This document shows, piece after piece, positions 35,456 through 46,488 of a stretch of DNA of 64,000 bases. Under the pieces are notes generated by a model. It was not told the origin of the DNA and searched no databases. It was given only the letters and a program-made list of their open reading frames with translations. Each line of letters starts with the position of its first letter. Within the stretch, counting starts at the first letter, position 1. The DNA lies in assembly GCA_017163975.1 (NCBI GenBank), contig JAFFSR010000220.1, positions 18,246,001 to 18,310,000 on the forward strand. The letters are read 5' to 3'. Position numbers and translations under genes: made by a program. Origin of the DNA: Anastatus disparis (Eukaryota > Arthropoda > Insecta > Hymenoptera > Eupelmidae).

Positions 35456-38400
35456 TTATGACGAGCTCGAATCAGAATCACTCGAACTGCTTTCTCTTCT
35501 ATATCGAGAAGATGTGTGATGTCTGTGAGGAGTCCGCGAACGAGATCGATGTCTACTGGATGAAGACTTTTTACTTTTTTTCGATTTATGAGATCTAGAG
35601 CTGCTATAACTCGAACTTTCACGATAACTGCTACTACTACTACTAAAAATATAAAAATACAAATATATTTATTAAAATATTCTTTTTTTAGATTATATAT
35701 TAGTTTTTTTTTTTTAATTTTAAATACCTTTTGTGAGAACTTTTTTTCTTTTTATGCTTTTTGTGACTTCTGTGTCTATCCGAATAACTAATGCTTCCAC
35801 TACGGCTTCGACTTCGACTCCGAGATCGCTGTCTCGTCCTTCTATTATTGTAATCTGATTCTCGTAACCTACTCATTAATGAATTAGTAGTTGCTCTTAA
35901 TTCTTCGAGTTCTACATCTCCTCTTGTAGGGGAAGGTAACGATGATATTACTATTGGTTCTTCTTTTGGAGCTTTTACAACTGGTGTTTCCTGTTTTATA
36001 ATCGTAGGCGCTTGAATTTGACTAAGAAACATTGCCGCCTTTCTTCGCCTTTCCATTTGTAATTGTTTTTCTCTTGATGCAGCTAACTTTTGACGAGCCG
36101 CTGCTGCCATTTTATTTCTAATTTTGTTCTCTGTTTTTTTGTCAATTTCTTTTTGACAATTTTCAAAAATGTCATCAGTGAGGTCTACAAAATCGCTTAT
36201 TTCATTTGATTTAGTTGTAGATTTTACTTGTCTTTTTTCTTGTACTGATTTGTTTGAATTAATAGACTCTTTATTTATTTTTGCTGCACCCGGTTCTTTC
36301 TTGCCTGGGATTTGTTCTTTTTTTATTGGCGCTGATTCTTTTTTACCTGAGATCGATTCTTTTTTTACTGTCGTTGATTCTTTTTTGCCCGGAGTCGGTT
36401 CTTTAGTAACAGATGTTGATTCCTTTTTAACCGGCGGTGTTTCTTTTTTGACCGGCGATGATTCTTTTTTAACTGGTATTAATTCTTTTCTGACTGGTGT
36501 TGACTCTTTTCTGGCTGGCGTTGACTCTTTTTTAGCTGACGTTGATTCTTTTCTAACTGGTGTTGATTCTTTTTTGACAGATGGCGATTCTTTTGTGACT
36601 GGTGTTGATTCTTTTTTAATGGGTATTGCTTCTTCTACTGTTGGTACAGGCGAATTAGATTTAGAATTAGATTCTTTTTTGTCTTCACTGGCTTCATCAT
36701 CACTTTCTTCCATAGGCAATGCATTTCTCTTTTCTATAACTGTACTTTCACCTTCTTTAGGCTTTTTTATTGAAAAAGAAACGGTCGTAATTTGTTTGCT
36801 TGGACTTTGCCTCGTATTTATTTCTTTTTTCTTAGCTTGTATCATTTTCACCCTTTTTTGCACCTCTTCCATTCTTTGTTGTTTCTTCTGCAACTCTTCC
36901 AATTTTTTTTGTTTCTCTTCCTGAAGTTCTTGCTTTTGTAATAATTCTTCTTCTGTTAATACTCTTGGATTGACACCTCCTTCATAAATGGTAAGTTTAT
37001 GCGCGTAATATCCATGATATTGATGCGATAATTCAAGAAAATTAAATCTTGGGTCGCCTTTGCTTTTAACAATCGCCTCAAAATCTCGACCATTTTTTGC
37101 TACATAACTTGCCATTTTATCTATGATAATTTGTACATCTGCAGGAGGCACAATAAAGGACGGTCTACTAAGAGGTTTTGGCGGCGTTGGTCCGTAAGCT
37201 ACAAGAGGTGTTGGTTCTTTTTGTGGTGTTTGCACAGTATTATTCGGATGTGCAGGAGCTGGAGGTCCACTCATCTGTGGCAATGGAGGATTGCCATTAC
37301 TGTTGGCTCCATATAAAACTGGACCATGTGCATATTGTTGTGGCGCCATTGGAAATGGCGGGAAGCCCTGAAATGTGTAAAAAGTATTGTTATTAATCTT
37401 ATGTTAAAAAATATATGATTATTTTACAAGAAAAATCATTAAAAATAATTACTTAAATCTTTTAATATTCAAAAACATTAACAACAATTATAGGAATCAA
37501 TTGTTTTTAATATTTTATTATTAAAGTTAATGCGTTTGATACTTAATTTCATTCTAAAAAACTATTTTCGATTATTAATTAATCCTTAAAATCTAAATTA
37601 AAATACCTGATGCATTGGATAGAAACCAACTGGAGGCATTGGTGGTGGAGGTATAATTTCAGGTTGTGATTGCTGCGTTTTCATTACTGGAGGTTTTCCA
37701 GTGATTTTGTTTACCAACATTGAGTAAGCACAATCTGCTGATGGTTTGTAGTTTATACTTGGAATGCTGGGGGCCTAAATAAATTATAAATATATAAATA
37801 TTCTTAATCAACTGAAAAAAAAAATTGATGTTGATTGTACATACCGCTTCAACTTTGAGTGATGACGCGAGGCTTGGATGCAGATAAGGCTCGTCATCTT
37901 CCTCTGATTCTTCCTCAGGCTCTGTCAATTAAAATGAATTTACAAAGTTAGACACATTATTTGAAATAAATGATACTTACATTTTATTGCACCAAAGATT
38001 CGTTTTTTTTCTGTTTTAAAGATTTAATGTAATGTTGGTACTTACGGCAATTACAAAATAAGTAGAATCAAAGAAGGTGTTGATAATGATTTCCAGCATA
38101 TAATTGAGTTACTTCGTTTCAATGAAGACAACATCAATCATGTTACAACTATTCTCTCAAATGTGGTCTTCCACTCGATTAAATAAGTGAAGAGAAAAGG
38201 TATAATTTATTAATATATAATAAAATTGAATGCGTACCGGATTCTTCTTTTTCAGGTTGCTTTTCTGGATTATATTTTCCAGACTTTATAGCCTCTAGGA
38301 TGTGTTTATAATATGGATGCAGCTCTCCATCGATTGATAAAAATGAGAATTGCGGATTGTTTGCTTGTTTCGCCTTTATAAGAATTTCCATCTGACTACC

Positions 38401-40445
38401 TTGACGACTAATGAATAGTGCGGTTTTAACTATGATCGCGTTAAGTTTTTGTGTATCAGGCTATAAAATAAAGAAAATAATTATAAGAATAACAATAAAA
38501 ATGAAAAAAAAAAAGATTACTCTCAACAAAAATATTTGTACAACTTACAACTGGCATGCCTTCTGGAATTGCCAGTTCAGGTTCAGGTACAAATGCTTCA
38601 TCTTCCTCCTCTGACTGCTTTGGACTTTGTGAATCTTCTCCAGATTTCTTTTCATCATCATAATTGAATCCTACTTGACTGTATGAACTTTCCGAGTCCA
38701 AGGCTTGATGCAGTCTTTTAATTTCTTCTTCTGCAAAAGAAAAAAAAATAACTATTTTAATATGTCTTTTAATTGTTAATGATGAAATAATTCGAAAACT
38801 TAAGCTTTAAATTTTTAAAATTAATTATAATTATCAATATGATATTTTTGAATTCTCAATGTACCAAAACAATCAAAATTAATAGGTCTGGATTTTGTTA
38901 CATAATAATTAAATTTAACTATTAAAAATAAACGAAAATGTTACTATAATTAATAATTACCATGGTATAATGATTCTTCGGCATCATTGTTGTAAAGAGA
39001 TCTGAACCTTTCTTCATCACAAAGCTGCTCAATTTTATATTCATCTTCAGTAAGGATTGTTCGAGAATCAAAACCACCAGGTGGTGGTTCATACATCCGC
39101 AGATCACCCAAGGCTCCGCGAGCATCATATCTATAGACATAAAACAATTTAATTAGAAATAACAAATATATAAAAGACAAATTTAATAATCTCAGCTTTT
39201 CATTCTGCATCTGAAAATAGAAAAAATTGTAACGGTAAATTCTGCCTAGATGAGCTCTGAAATTGTTATTGAAATTATTTTTTTTTAAATAAAAATTGAA
39301 GACAAAAACTGAACTTTTTAAAGATTAATTTTTTTTTTTTCAATGATGTTAGCTTTTGGGTATTTAATAAATATTTACATTTTTTAAAGAACGAATTTAG
39401 TTTAAAGACTCATACTTGAAAATTTTTTAAATAATCTGCTATGTTCACTACTTTAATCTTTAAAACTATGAAGTCTTTAAATAAAAATGTATTATTCAAT
39501 AACATTAGTAAACTTATAGCATTAATACTTACAATATACTAAAGATAAAATTCAATAGTGTGTATAAATAAACATATTATATAATAAAAAAAGTATACAT
39601 AATCTTTAAATACATACTGGGTCACAGTTTACGAAGATTAAATTAATGGAGATAGCATTAATTTATATAATAATTTAATTTATTCTTCACCAATCGGATA
39701 CTAAAGCACTAATACATACCAAGCCCGATCGGTCATGAATAAATATTATGACCGTTGGCCTGTATAACACTTGTCTCTCTACGTTGTGTCTCACCTTGAT
39801 GTTGTACCTCTGCAGACGCATATCGGCCACCAATTTGATCGACCCTCATATTCTTATAGTCTGGGTGTGTATGTGTGTAGAGTGCATTTTTTCTAAAAAA
39901 ACACGCAACCGACACACTTATTTTGGATATTGTGGACCTGTTGTAGAAACCTGTGGAAATCCTTAAACAGTTCTCCAGATTGCTTATCCCTTTTTTTTAT
40001 TTTTTGCCATCGAGCAATCAATAAGAAACAAATCAGATGATAGAAGATACAAATAAATGCTCTCTGGCTTATTTTTCAATGCTGGCTAAAAGTATCATGA
40101 TTCTTTCCAAAGATAATAGGATTAAGCTCTCTTGGATGTGTTAAATAACATTTTGATTTATTTTTTTAATTAAATAATTAATATTACTAGTTATTTGTTT
40201 TGATTAATTTTTTTTGTAATGTGTGTGATTTTTTAGGTTAGAGAAACGGACCTGTCTATCTTCAGTGTGCTATCTCCCATCCAAGGTATCAAATGTTTTC
40301 CTTGATCAATCAATCTGGCCTTCTCGTCATCGCGAAATAATTTGCAGCTGTAACCGAAGACAAGCAGTTCCTGTGGTTCCTCATCGCCGCCTTTTTTACG
40401 TAGTATTCCAGAATCGACGACCCAGCGTTGATTCTTCGACGCCAT
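35456..40445 (-). CDS. SFSWAP: SFSWAP, suppressor-of-white-apricot splicing regulator
   Basis: Eight exons: 40252-40445, 38961-39130, 38549-38730, 38238-38460, 37845-37921, 37607-37774, 35728-37367, 35456-35642. They total 2841 nt and 946 aa, close to human SFSWAP (about 950). Domains: the N-terminal DRY_EERY/SWAP region ([40 protein letters not shown]), SURP1 at about 186-240 ([17 protein letters not shown]...HPYYKHIL), SURP2 at about 412-465 ([20 protein letters not shown]...[18 protein letters not shown]), a Lys/Glu/Ser/Thr/Pro repeat at 588-699, and a C-terminal RS region ([25 protein letters not shown]). It is a nuclear RS-type regulator of alternative splicing; in Drosophila it represses removal of its own first introns. 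Here the first donor is CAG|GTCCGT, a poor match, and intron 1 holds a candidate cassette exon. The ATG at 40445 starts [10 protein letters not shown]. Confidence 0.95.
36285..36620 (-). repeat. Sixteen tandem 21-bp units encoding a 7-residue repeat in SFSWAP
   Basis: Exactly 336 bases, 16 in-frame heptapeptides of the form x-(K/R/T)-K-E-S-(T/S)-P, for example [21 protein letters not shown] and GKKESAP. Units differ at synonymous and non-synonymous sites, so the array is not freshly amplified. The antisense frame across it (36169-36924) is open only because of this periodicity. Confidence 0.92.
39795..39892 (-). other. Candidate frame-shifting (poison) cassette exon in SFSWAP intron 1
   Basis: A 98-nt segment bounded by a strong acceptor (GTTGCGTGTTTTTTTAG) and a strong donor (CATCAAG|GTGAGA) inside the 1.1-kb first intron, in the gene's sense. 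It is clearly less A/T-rich than the rest of the intron. It fits exon 1's phase and stays open, but 98 is not a multiple of three. Inclusion would shift exon 2 and meet a stop about 20 codons into exon 3 (...VHTVK-stop). This is a prediction from sequence only. Confidence 0.4.
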
Positions 40446-43190
40446 TTTTCCAACATTCACTGTGTATTGTTGTTATATATTATATAAACCTCTTTTTTTT
40501 AACAAGAAGATTCGAAAATCCAGCTGCTTATGTTGAAAAAAAACCTTTTATTTTTTTAGAAGAGGCACGCGGGCAATTGCGTCGCGCCTTACTCGTATCC
40601 CCAAGGTCTTTCGACAATCTGAGGATTATGTTCTTTTATGAAGGTATAGTTTTCCTATACGTACGCAAGAGTCAACTAAATCTTTAGTGTATAAGATAGA
40701 AAGAGAAGGAAACAATTCATTGACATGCTGTCTCACTCTTGTTGCTTGGGATTGGTTAGACACACTCCCCACTACATTTAAAAAGACTAAAAACATGCGC
40801 GGAAAGCTAAAACGTTCATAATAGTTATATACATATATATATAATGAGCATGTATAAGGATAACGATTTATTAGATTTTCATTAAGTATGTTAGATCAAT
40901 TACTTTGACAATATTAGGTAAAGATAATTTAATATTACAAGTAGATATTGTAAAATATTTGATTTTCAATAATAATATGAAACTTGAAATTATTAATATT
41001 AACTTTTAAGTAAACAAATTATTCAATAAGTTTATAATGTACTGCTTGTATACATCCTAACATTATTTATCCGTTGTAAACTTAAAAAAGCGTCTAAAAC
41101 GTGATCTAGAAATGTTTCCCTCTCTTTCTTGCAGGTACTCCCAAGATATATAGTTCATACCGTTTTAATAAGCTCAAGTCTGGCTGTGCTCGAGTGGCAC
41201 TACTTAAACTACTTTACCTACAATGTTATTATATCACATGCTTTTTATTGCTTACAATTGTTACAAAAAAATATATTAGCACATGTATCAACCGAATAAA
41301 TTATTTTTTTTAATAGCATTAATTAATAAAAAATGGAAACTTCAATTATCATTCAAATTTATTTTTAAATAAATATTACAATAATTTAATTATTATTTTA
41401 AGAAAATTACATTATATTAGATTAAGGTTATACTGGTTAAATTTGCTACAGTTGTATTACAGCTTTTTTGGATCGATACCTAACAGGATTCATAGTTACA
41501 GATATTCAGGTTAAATATTATCAATAAATGTATAATTTATGAATACTGCTTTAAAATATTTTTTATAATAAAATAAATAATTGCAATTTTTACATAAAAT
41601 TTCAAATTAAAATTGAAAAATTTAAGAAATTCTGTTTTTAATTATGTATTTTTATCTTTTATACTAAAAATATTACAATATATTGTTAAAAAGTAGAAAG
41701 TAGTTTAAAAAAAATAATTTTGGTGAAAATAATTAAAATCCTTCATTTAGCAATAAAAATGTACAATCATGTTAGTTGCAATCCGACATTTGTAAGCGGC
41801 GACAGTTTAAGCCCATAATGTTATGCTGTAAAGTTTTAGCAATAAATATCTGTATGAAGTTCCCTTCGTTTTTTAGCCATTGAGCTACAATGCAAGATCA
41901 TCCCCACGTATCTTACATGCGCATAAAAAAGGCGCTATGAGTGTGCATATCTTAAATATTTCCGAAAAACCTGAAAATATCATTTGAAATTAAATATTTT
42001 AAATTTAAAATTATTTAATTGAGAAAATTAAATTTTTTTACAGAAAAAAATGATAAAACCGTTAATACAAAAAAAAATTTTAATGTTTTAAAAAGTTTGA
42101 TTCCGGAAAGTCTTAAGTAAGTTTCTATAGATGTAATATCACGCGCGTGCACTGCGCGAGTTACAAGGAGAAAATGGGGCAAAACGATTAATTTCATGTT
42201 GTAAAATGTAGTTTATGTTTTAATTAAAATAATTGTAAAATATTTTCTTTAAAAGCTTTGAAAATTAAAACTTTTAGAGAAAATGTTTTTAAATAGCTAA
42301 ATTTTTATTTTCAGGATTTAATTGAAACATAACGATTAGTTATAATAATATACGTATTTATATGGATATTTTAAAAATAATAATTAAAAATATTTAAAAA
42401 AATAGAATTATTTTTTAAATAGAATAATACAATGATTTTTAAGTGGAATGTTTTCTTTTTAAATAAATTAAGTAAATTTAAATAAATATTAATCGTTAAA
42501 ATTTTTCGATTTAGAGTTCTTAATTTTTTTTTAAATTGATTAAAAGTCGTTTTAATTTTTTTCTTTTGTTAATAAAATTTCAAACGAATTTTTTAAGAAT
42601 TATTTAAAATAAATTTAAATTAATAATCGTTCTATAACTGTAACAGAACTTAAAATTCTATTTCTTTTTTTATAAAAATTATATCTCCATATTTTTAAAA
42701 ATATTAATACATTTACGGTTGGCAAAAATTCTGAATTTATTTTAACAATTTTAATAAATATAAATAATCCTTAATATATTTACAATTAAGGCATACTTGT
42801 TTTACGATATCTCGCCCCTTGATCGTAATACCCCGACTTCCTCTGTCGAGAATAGTGAGCTTTGCCGGTTTTCCAAGCCAATCAGAGCCAAGTCTTTCTA
42901 GCAAGAGTCGATTTTGATTGGCCAACGAGTCTGCAACTCACGCGCGCGCATCCAAGAAAGGGGGAGAGAAAGGCAAAAAAAAGAAAAGAAGAAGAGCGAG
43001 ACGGAATATTGTAAAACTAAAACGTAAAGGAACAGAGGTATTAATATTGTATAAAGCTAAAGCATATATTTTAACAGGCAAGAGGAGCTCCCGAAAAACG
43101 CTTAACGTTTTCTCTCTCTCTTTTCCCATAGTGCCGTGCCGGTTCGCGATAGAGAAGTCAAGCGCCGTATATAGTATAAGAAAGTTCTGT
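40446..43190. other. Intergenic region, SFSWAP to the Lys/Ala-rich gene
   Basis: The first roughly 400 bases should contain the SFSWAP promoter (least A/T-rich at 40560-40620). Most of the remainder is A/T-rich with no convincing exon. From about 42780 the sequence becomes less A/T-rich and contains CGCGCGCG at about 42933-42950. This leads into the promoter of the downstream gene. Overlapping frames on both strands here (42918-43286, 42938-43234) look fortuitous. Confidence 0.5.
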
Positions 43191-45388
43191 GTTAGAGTAC
43201 AGCGCAAGAAAAGGCCACCGTACGAAAACTTCAAGAAACGTGTGCCGTTTTCTTCCGTTTCTTTTTTTTTTATTTTTTATATATAAAAAATAATAGGCCT
43301 CAACGACTCTTCAAAAGAGGTAAGATTCAAAGATTTTTTTAACTTATTAAAAAAAATTGAAGCAACGCCTTCATTTTCTATTTTATTTCCGTTTATGTGC
43401 ATATATATGTGTGCATGAAGAGAAGAGGAAAAGCGAAGGAACAGTCGCCGTATGCCGGTATCTCAACCAAAAGCCGGCATATTACAAACGTATACTACTA
43501 GTGCGAAACCAATTGTTTTTTTTTTCTGTTCGCAGGAGAGGTTCAAAATTATTAAAAAAAAATATAATTTTTTTTCGTCTGAAATCTTTGGACTGAACTC
43601 TGCTCGTTTCTTCACTGAAGCATACATATATAGTGCGAAAAAGCCCGTTTGCTAAAGAGAACGACGACAAGCCTTGCATTGAAAAAGGCGGGAGCAACAG
43701 AATAGGTAAGAATTAGAAATTTTTATTGATTTTTATTTGTTGAATTATGTAATAATTATTTTTTCGATCTCGTGGTTTTGAAAAAAAATTTTTTATTTCG
43801 AGAATCGAAACTGTTGTAAAAAAACTTTATATTCTTTAGTTGTTGGGGGGAAACGTGTGTGTATATACGGTTGCCGAGCGTTTCGCCGAAACGATGGATT
43901 GGGCGCGCAAAGTGCGCAGCGCTTTCGAAGATGTCCGGTACATGTCGTCTTTTCCACATTTAGTTTGCTGACTAGATAGAGAATAATTGTTTTTTACATT
44001 CATAATATTAAATGAGTTTTTAATAAGAAATTCATTGTGAAATATTTTACAAAAAATTTAAAAATTTTAAAAGATTTTACTTTACGCCAGTTTCCAAATT
44101 AAGCTGATGAAATTTTTATAATAATTCTGATAACTCAGGGGGTGAGTTTGCATTAAAGTAAATACTTTTTATTAAATTCTTATTTTCGTAAAATTTTGAA
44201 GTTATTTTTAGTTATTTTGAATTTATTACATAATTATTATTTTTCTTAATTATAATTTTTTTCAGGAAAATATAAAGTTAAAATTAATCCTGTAACTTAA
44301 TCATTTTGTTTTTGAATTTTTTTTATGAGAAGAAAATAATTTTTATCACTTACATTATTGCAACATATTGCATTTTTTTTTATTTTTTAATTTATTAATA
44401 TGTTAATTAAGATAACAAATTGAGCTACATTTTTTTTACTCAAAAAATCAAAATTTTTACAATTATTAAATTTATTATTTGATTACTTTACGTACAATAA
44501 AAATTCTTTTAACTAATCCTTATAAAATAATTAAATTCAGAAAATTTAATATTGTAAATATTAGAATAATTGACATGTAAATTATTTACTCGAGTTACAT
44601 GTAAACAAATATTTATAAAATATTCATAATAATTTATTCAAACAGCATTAAATGTCTTGCATATTTATTATTAATCAGAGTTTATGCATGATTTTTGAAA
44701 TGAATTATATTTCAATTTTCTATTTTTGATGTTGCAATTCAATTCACACCAATATATGACTAAAATCAAAGAAAATTTCTATTTTAAATTTCAAATACGT
44801 GCTAATGTTTTATAATAAATATACTTTAATGTTTATGCAATAATTCATTGCTTTGTTTTTAGATAGAATAAAAAGTGGCTAAGAATGTAGTAAAATTTTT
44901 GTTCGTCTACAATGTTAAAAATAGATTTGACTTTAATCTTTAATTATTTTGTTATGCAAATTAATTGGTTTTATAAAATAGAGTTACAGTTATATCAATA
45001 ATAATAAGAATGATTATTGAAATCTTATATTATTTCAACAGAAAACATTTCAAACTTACCATCCTCTTTGAATTTTTTAAATAATTTATATTGTAAACGT
45101 ATTATTATTTTGTTTCTAAAACATAAAATAAACAATACCTTAGACACGAATCAAATAAGATATTTGATAGGACAATGTAATTATATAAGTTGAAAATACA
45201 AATTTTTAAATCAAATAGTAAAACAATAAAATTTCACTTAATTCAGGTATAAATTTTTATAAAATTTCAAATATTTTTTTCTTATTTTAATTTAATTATA
45301 TTGTTATCTCTTAGAATATAGTTTCTATTTAGAAGAAAAGTAATAAAAGAAAAAAATTTTTTTCATGATATAAAATATTTTTGTTTAG
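43168..45388 (+). promoter_or_regulatory. Promoter and spliced 5' UTR of the Lys/Ala-rich gene
   Basis: A TATATAG at 43168 is followed by two probable untranslated exons. The first starts at about 43198 and ends at 43319 (AAAAGAG|GTAAGA). The second is 43536-43705, with a long pyrimidine tract before CGCAG and the donor AATAG|GTAAGA. The last intron runs 43706-45388, ending TTGTTTAG two bases before the coding ATG. These are splice-signal predictions; transcript data would be needed to choose among alternative first exons. Confidence 0.45.
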
Positions 45389-45390
45389 CA

Positions 45391-46488
45391 ATGGCACCAC
45401 GTAAAGCTGGCAAAGCTAAATCAGAAACTGAAGGAGTTGATGCAGCATCTGCAACAGAAAACAATGATGTATCAGCATCAAAAAAGAAGAAAACTCAACA
45501 AACAGAAGAAGCAGTTACAAAAGAAGTGAGGTTACCAAGGGCAGCTAAAAACAAGAAGCCAGAACCCGAACCTGCACCAAAAGCAGCACCAAAAAAAGCT
45601 GCTGCTAAAAAAACAGAAGCTGCAGAGAAAAAAACTACAGCAAAAAAAAGTAAAAAAGCAGAAGCTGAAGTTGAAGATGAGAAATTAGAAGAGGAAACTG
45701 AAGAGGTTGAAAAACCAGCAGCTAAAAAGGGTAGGGGGAAGGCAACAAAGAAAGGTGATGAAGAAGGTAAATAATATTAATAATTAGGCTTGATAATATT
45801 TTTACTAATTTTTTTGTAAATTCTTATAAATAAAAACTAAATTCAATTTTTTAATTGTTCTTATTTTAGCTGATGCTGTAGAAGAAAAGAGTTCTCCTGC
45901 TGCTAAAAAAGGAAAAGGTGCTAAAGCAGAAGGTATATCAATTTTTTAACTTGCTCTGTACTTGAGAATTTTGAAAAAAAGATTATAAAAATTAAAGTCT
46001 GAATGAGGAATCATTTTACAAAATTTAGTAATTATGTTTTAATACTTTGTTTTTTTTTTAACATTAATAAACAGATTTAAATATGTAATAAATAGACAAA
46101 AAAAAATTTTTTTTTTTTAACTATTAAAATTTTAGTCAACGTATTTGTTATTAACTTAATTTTTTTTTTAAATATTGCAGCAGCTCCTAAAAAAGGTAGA
46201 GGTAAAAAGAATGCTGATAGTGAGGCAACTAATTCCGATGCTAAAGAGGAAGATGCAAAAGATGACTCTGAAAGTGCTGAATCCAAAGAAAATGGAGTTG
46301 AATCCGACACGGTAGAAAACGGTAAGGAAGAGACACCAGAAGAAAAAGAAACTAAACCTGTAAAGAAGGGTAAAGGTAAAGCACCAGCGAAGAAAGGAGC
46401 AAAGGGAGCGGCAAAGTCCAAAGCCGCAGAAGCAAATGGAGACGAAGATACGAATGAACCCGAAGCAGTTGGTGCTGGAGGCGATTAG
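45391..46488 (+). CDS. Lys/Ala/Glu-rich basic-acidic protein, probably nuclear; family not recognised
   Basis: Three coding exons: 45391-45766, 45870-45932, 46181-46488. They total 747 nt and 248 aa. It starts MAPRKAGKAKSE and is almost entirely Lys, Ala, Glu, Pro, Gly and Asp. There are recurrent blocks of the form AAKKGRGK, AAKKGKGAK, APKKGRGKK, PVKKGKGKAPAKKGAK, and an acidic tail ending EAVGAGGD. No Cys, Trp or folded domain is visible. The pattern resembles linker-histone tails or HMGA/HMGN-like nucleosome-binding proteins, but I cannot name a family. The K-K-G-(R/K)-G-K blocks sit at exon ends and starts, suggesting growth by exon repetition. Each intron interrupts in phase 1 after a GAA/G, so the small middle exon (63 nt) can be skipped without shifting the frame. 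AATAAA follows at 46817. Confidence 0.75.

Noticed and set aside
36169..36924. 251-codon plus-strand reading frame
   Set aside because: Antisense to the 21-bp repeat array of SFSWAP, which keeps the opposite frame open by periodicity.
40265..40687. 140-codon plus-strand reading frame across the SFSWAP start
   Set aside because: Antisense to SFSWAP exon 1 and its promoter; no recognisable product, no splice context.
41870..41930. Minus-strand TAGCTCAATGGC resembling a tRNA A box
   Set aside because: No B box or cloverleaf follows.
42918..43286. Overlapping 122- and 98-codon frames on both strands
   Set aside because: Low-complexity composition in a promoter-like region; they mirror one another and have no homology I can recognise.
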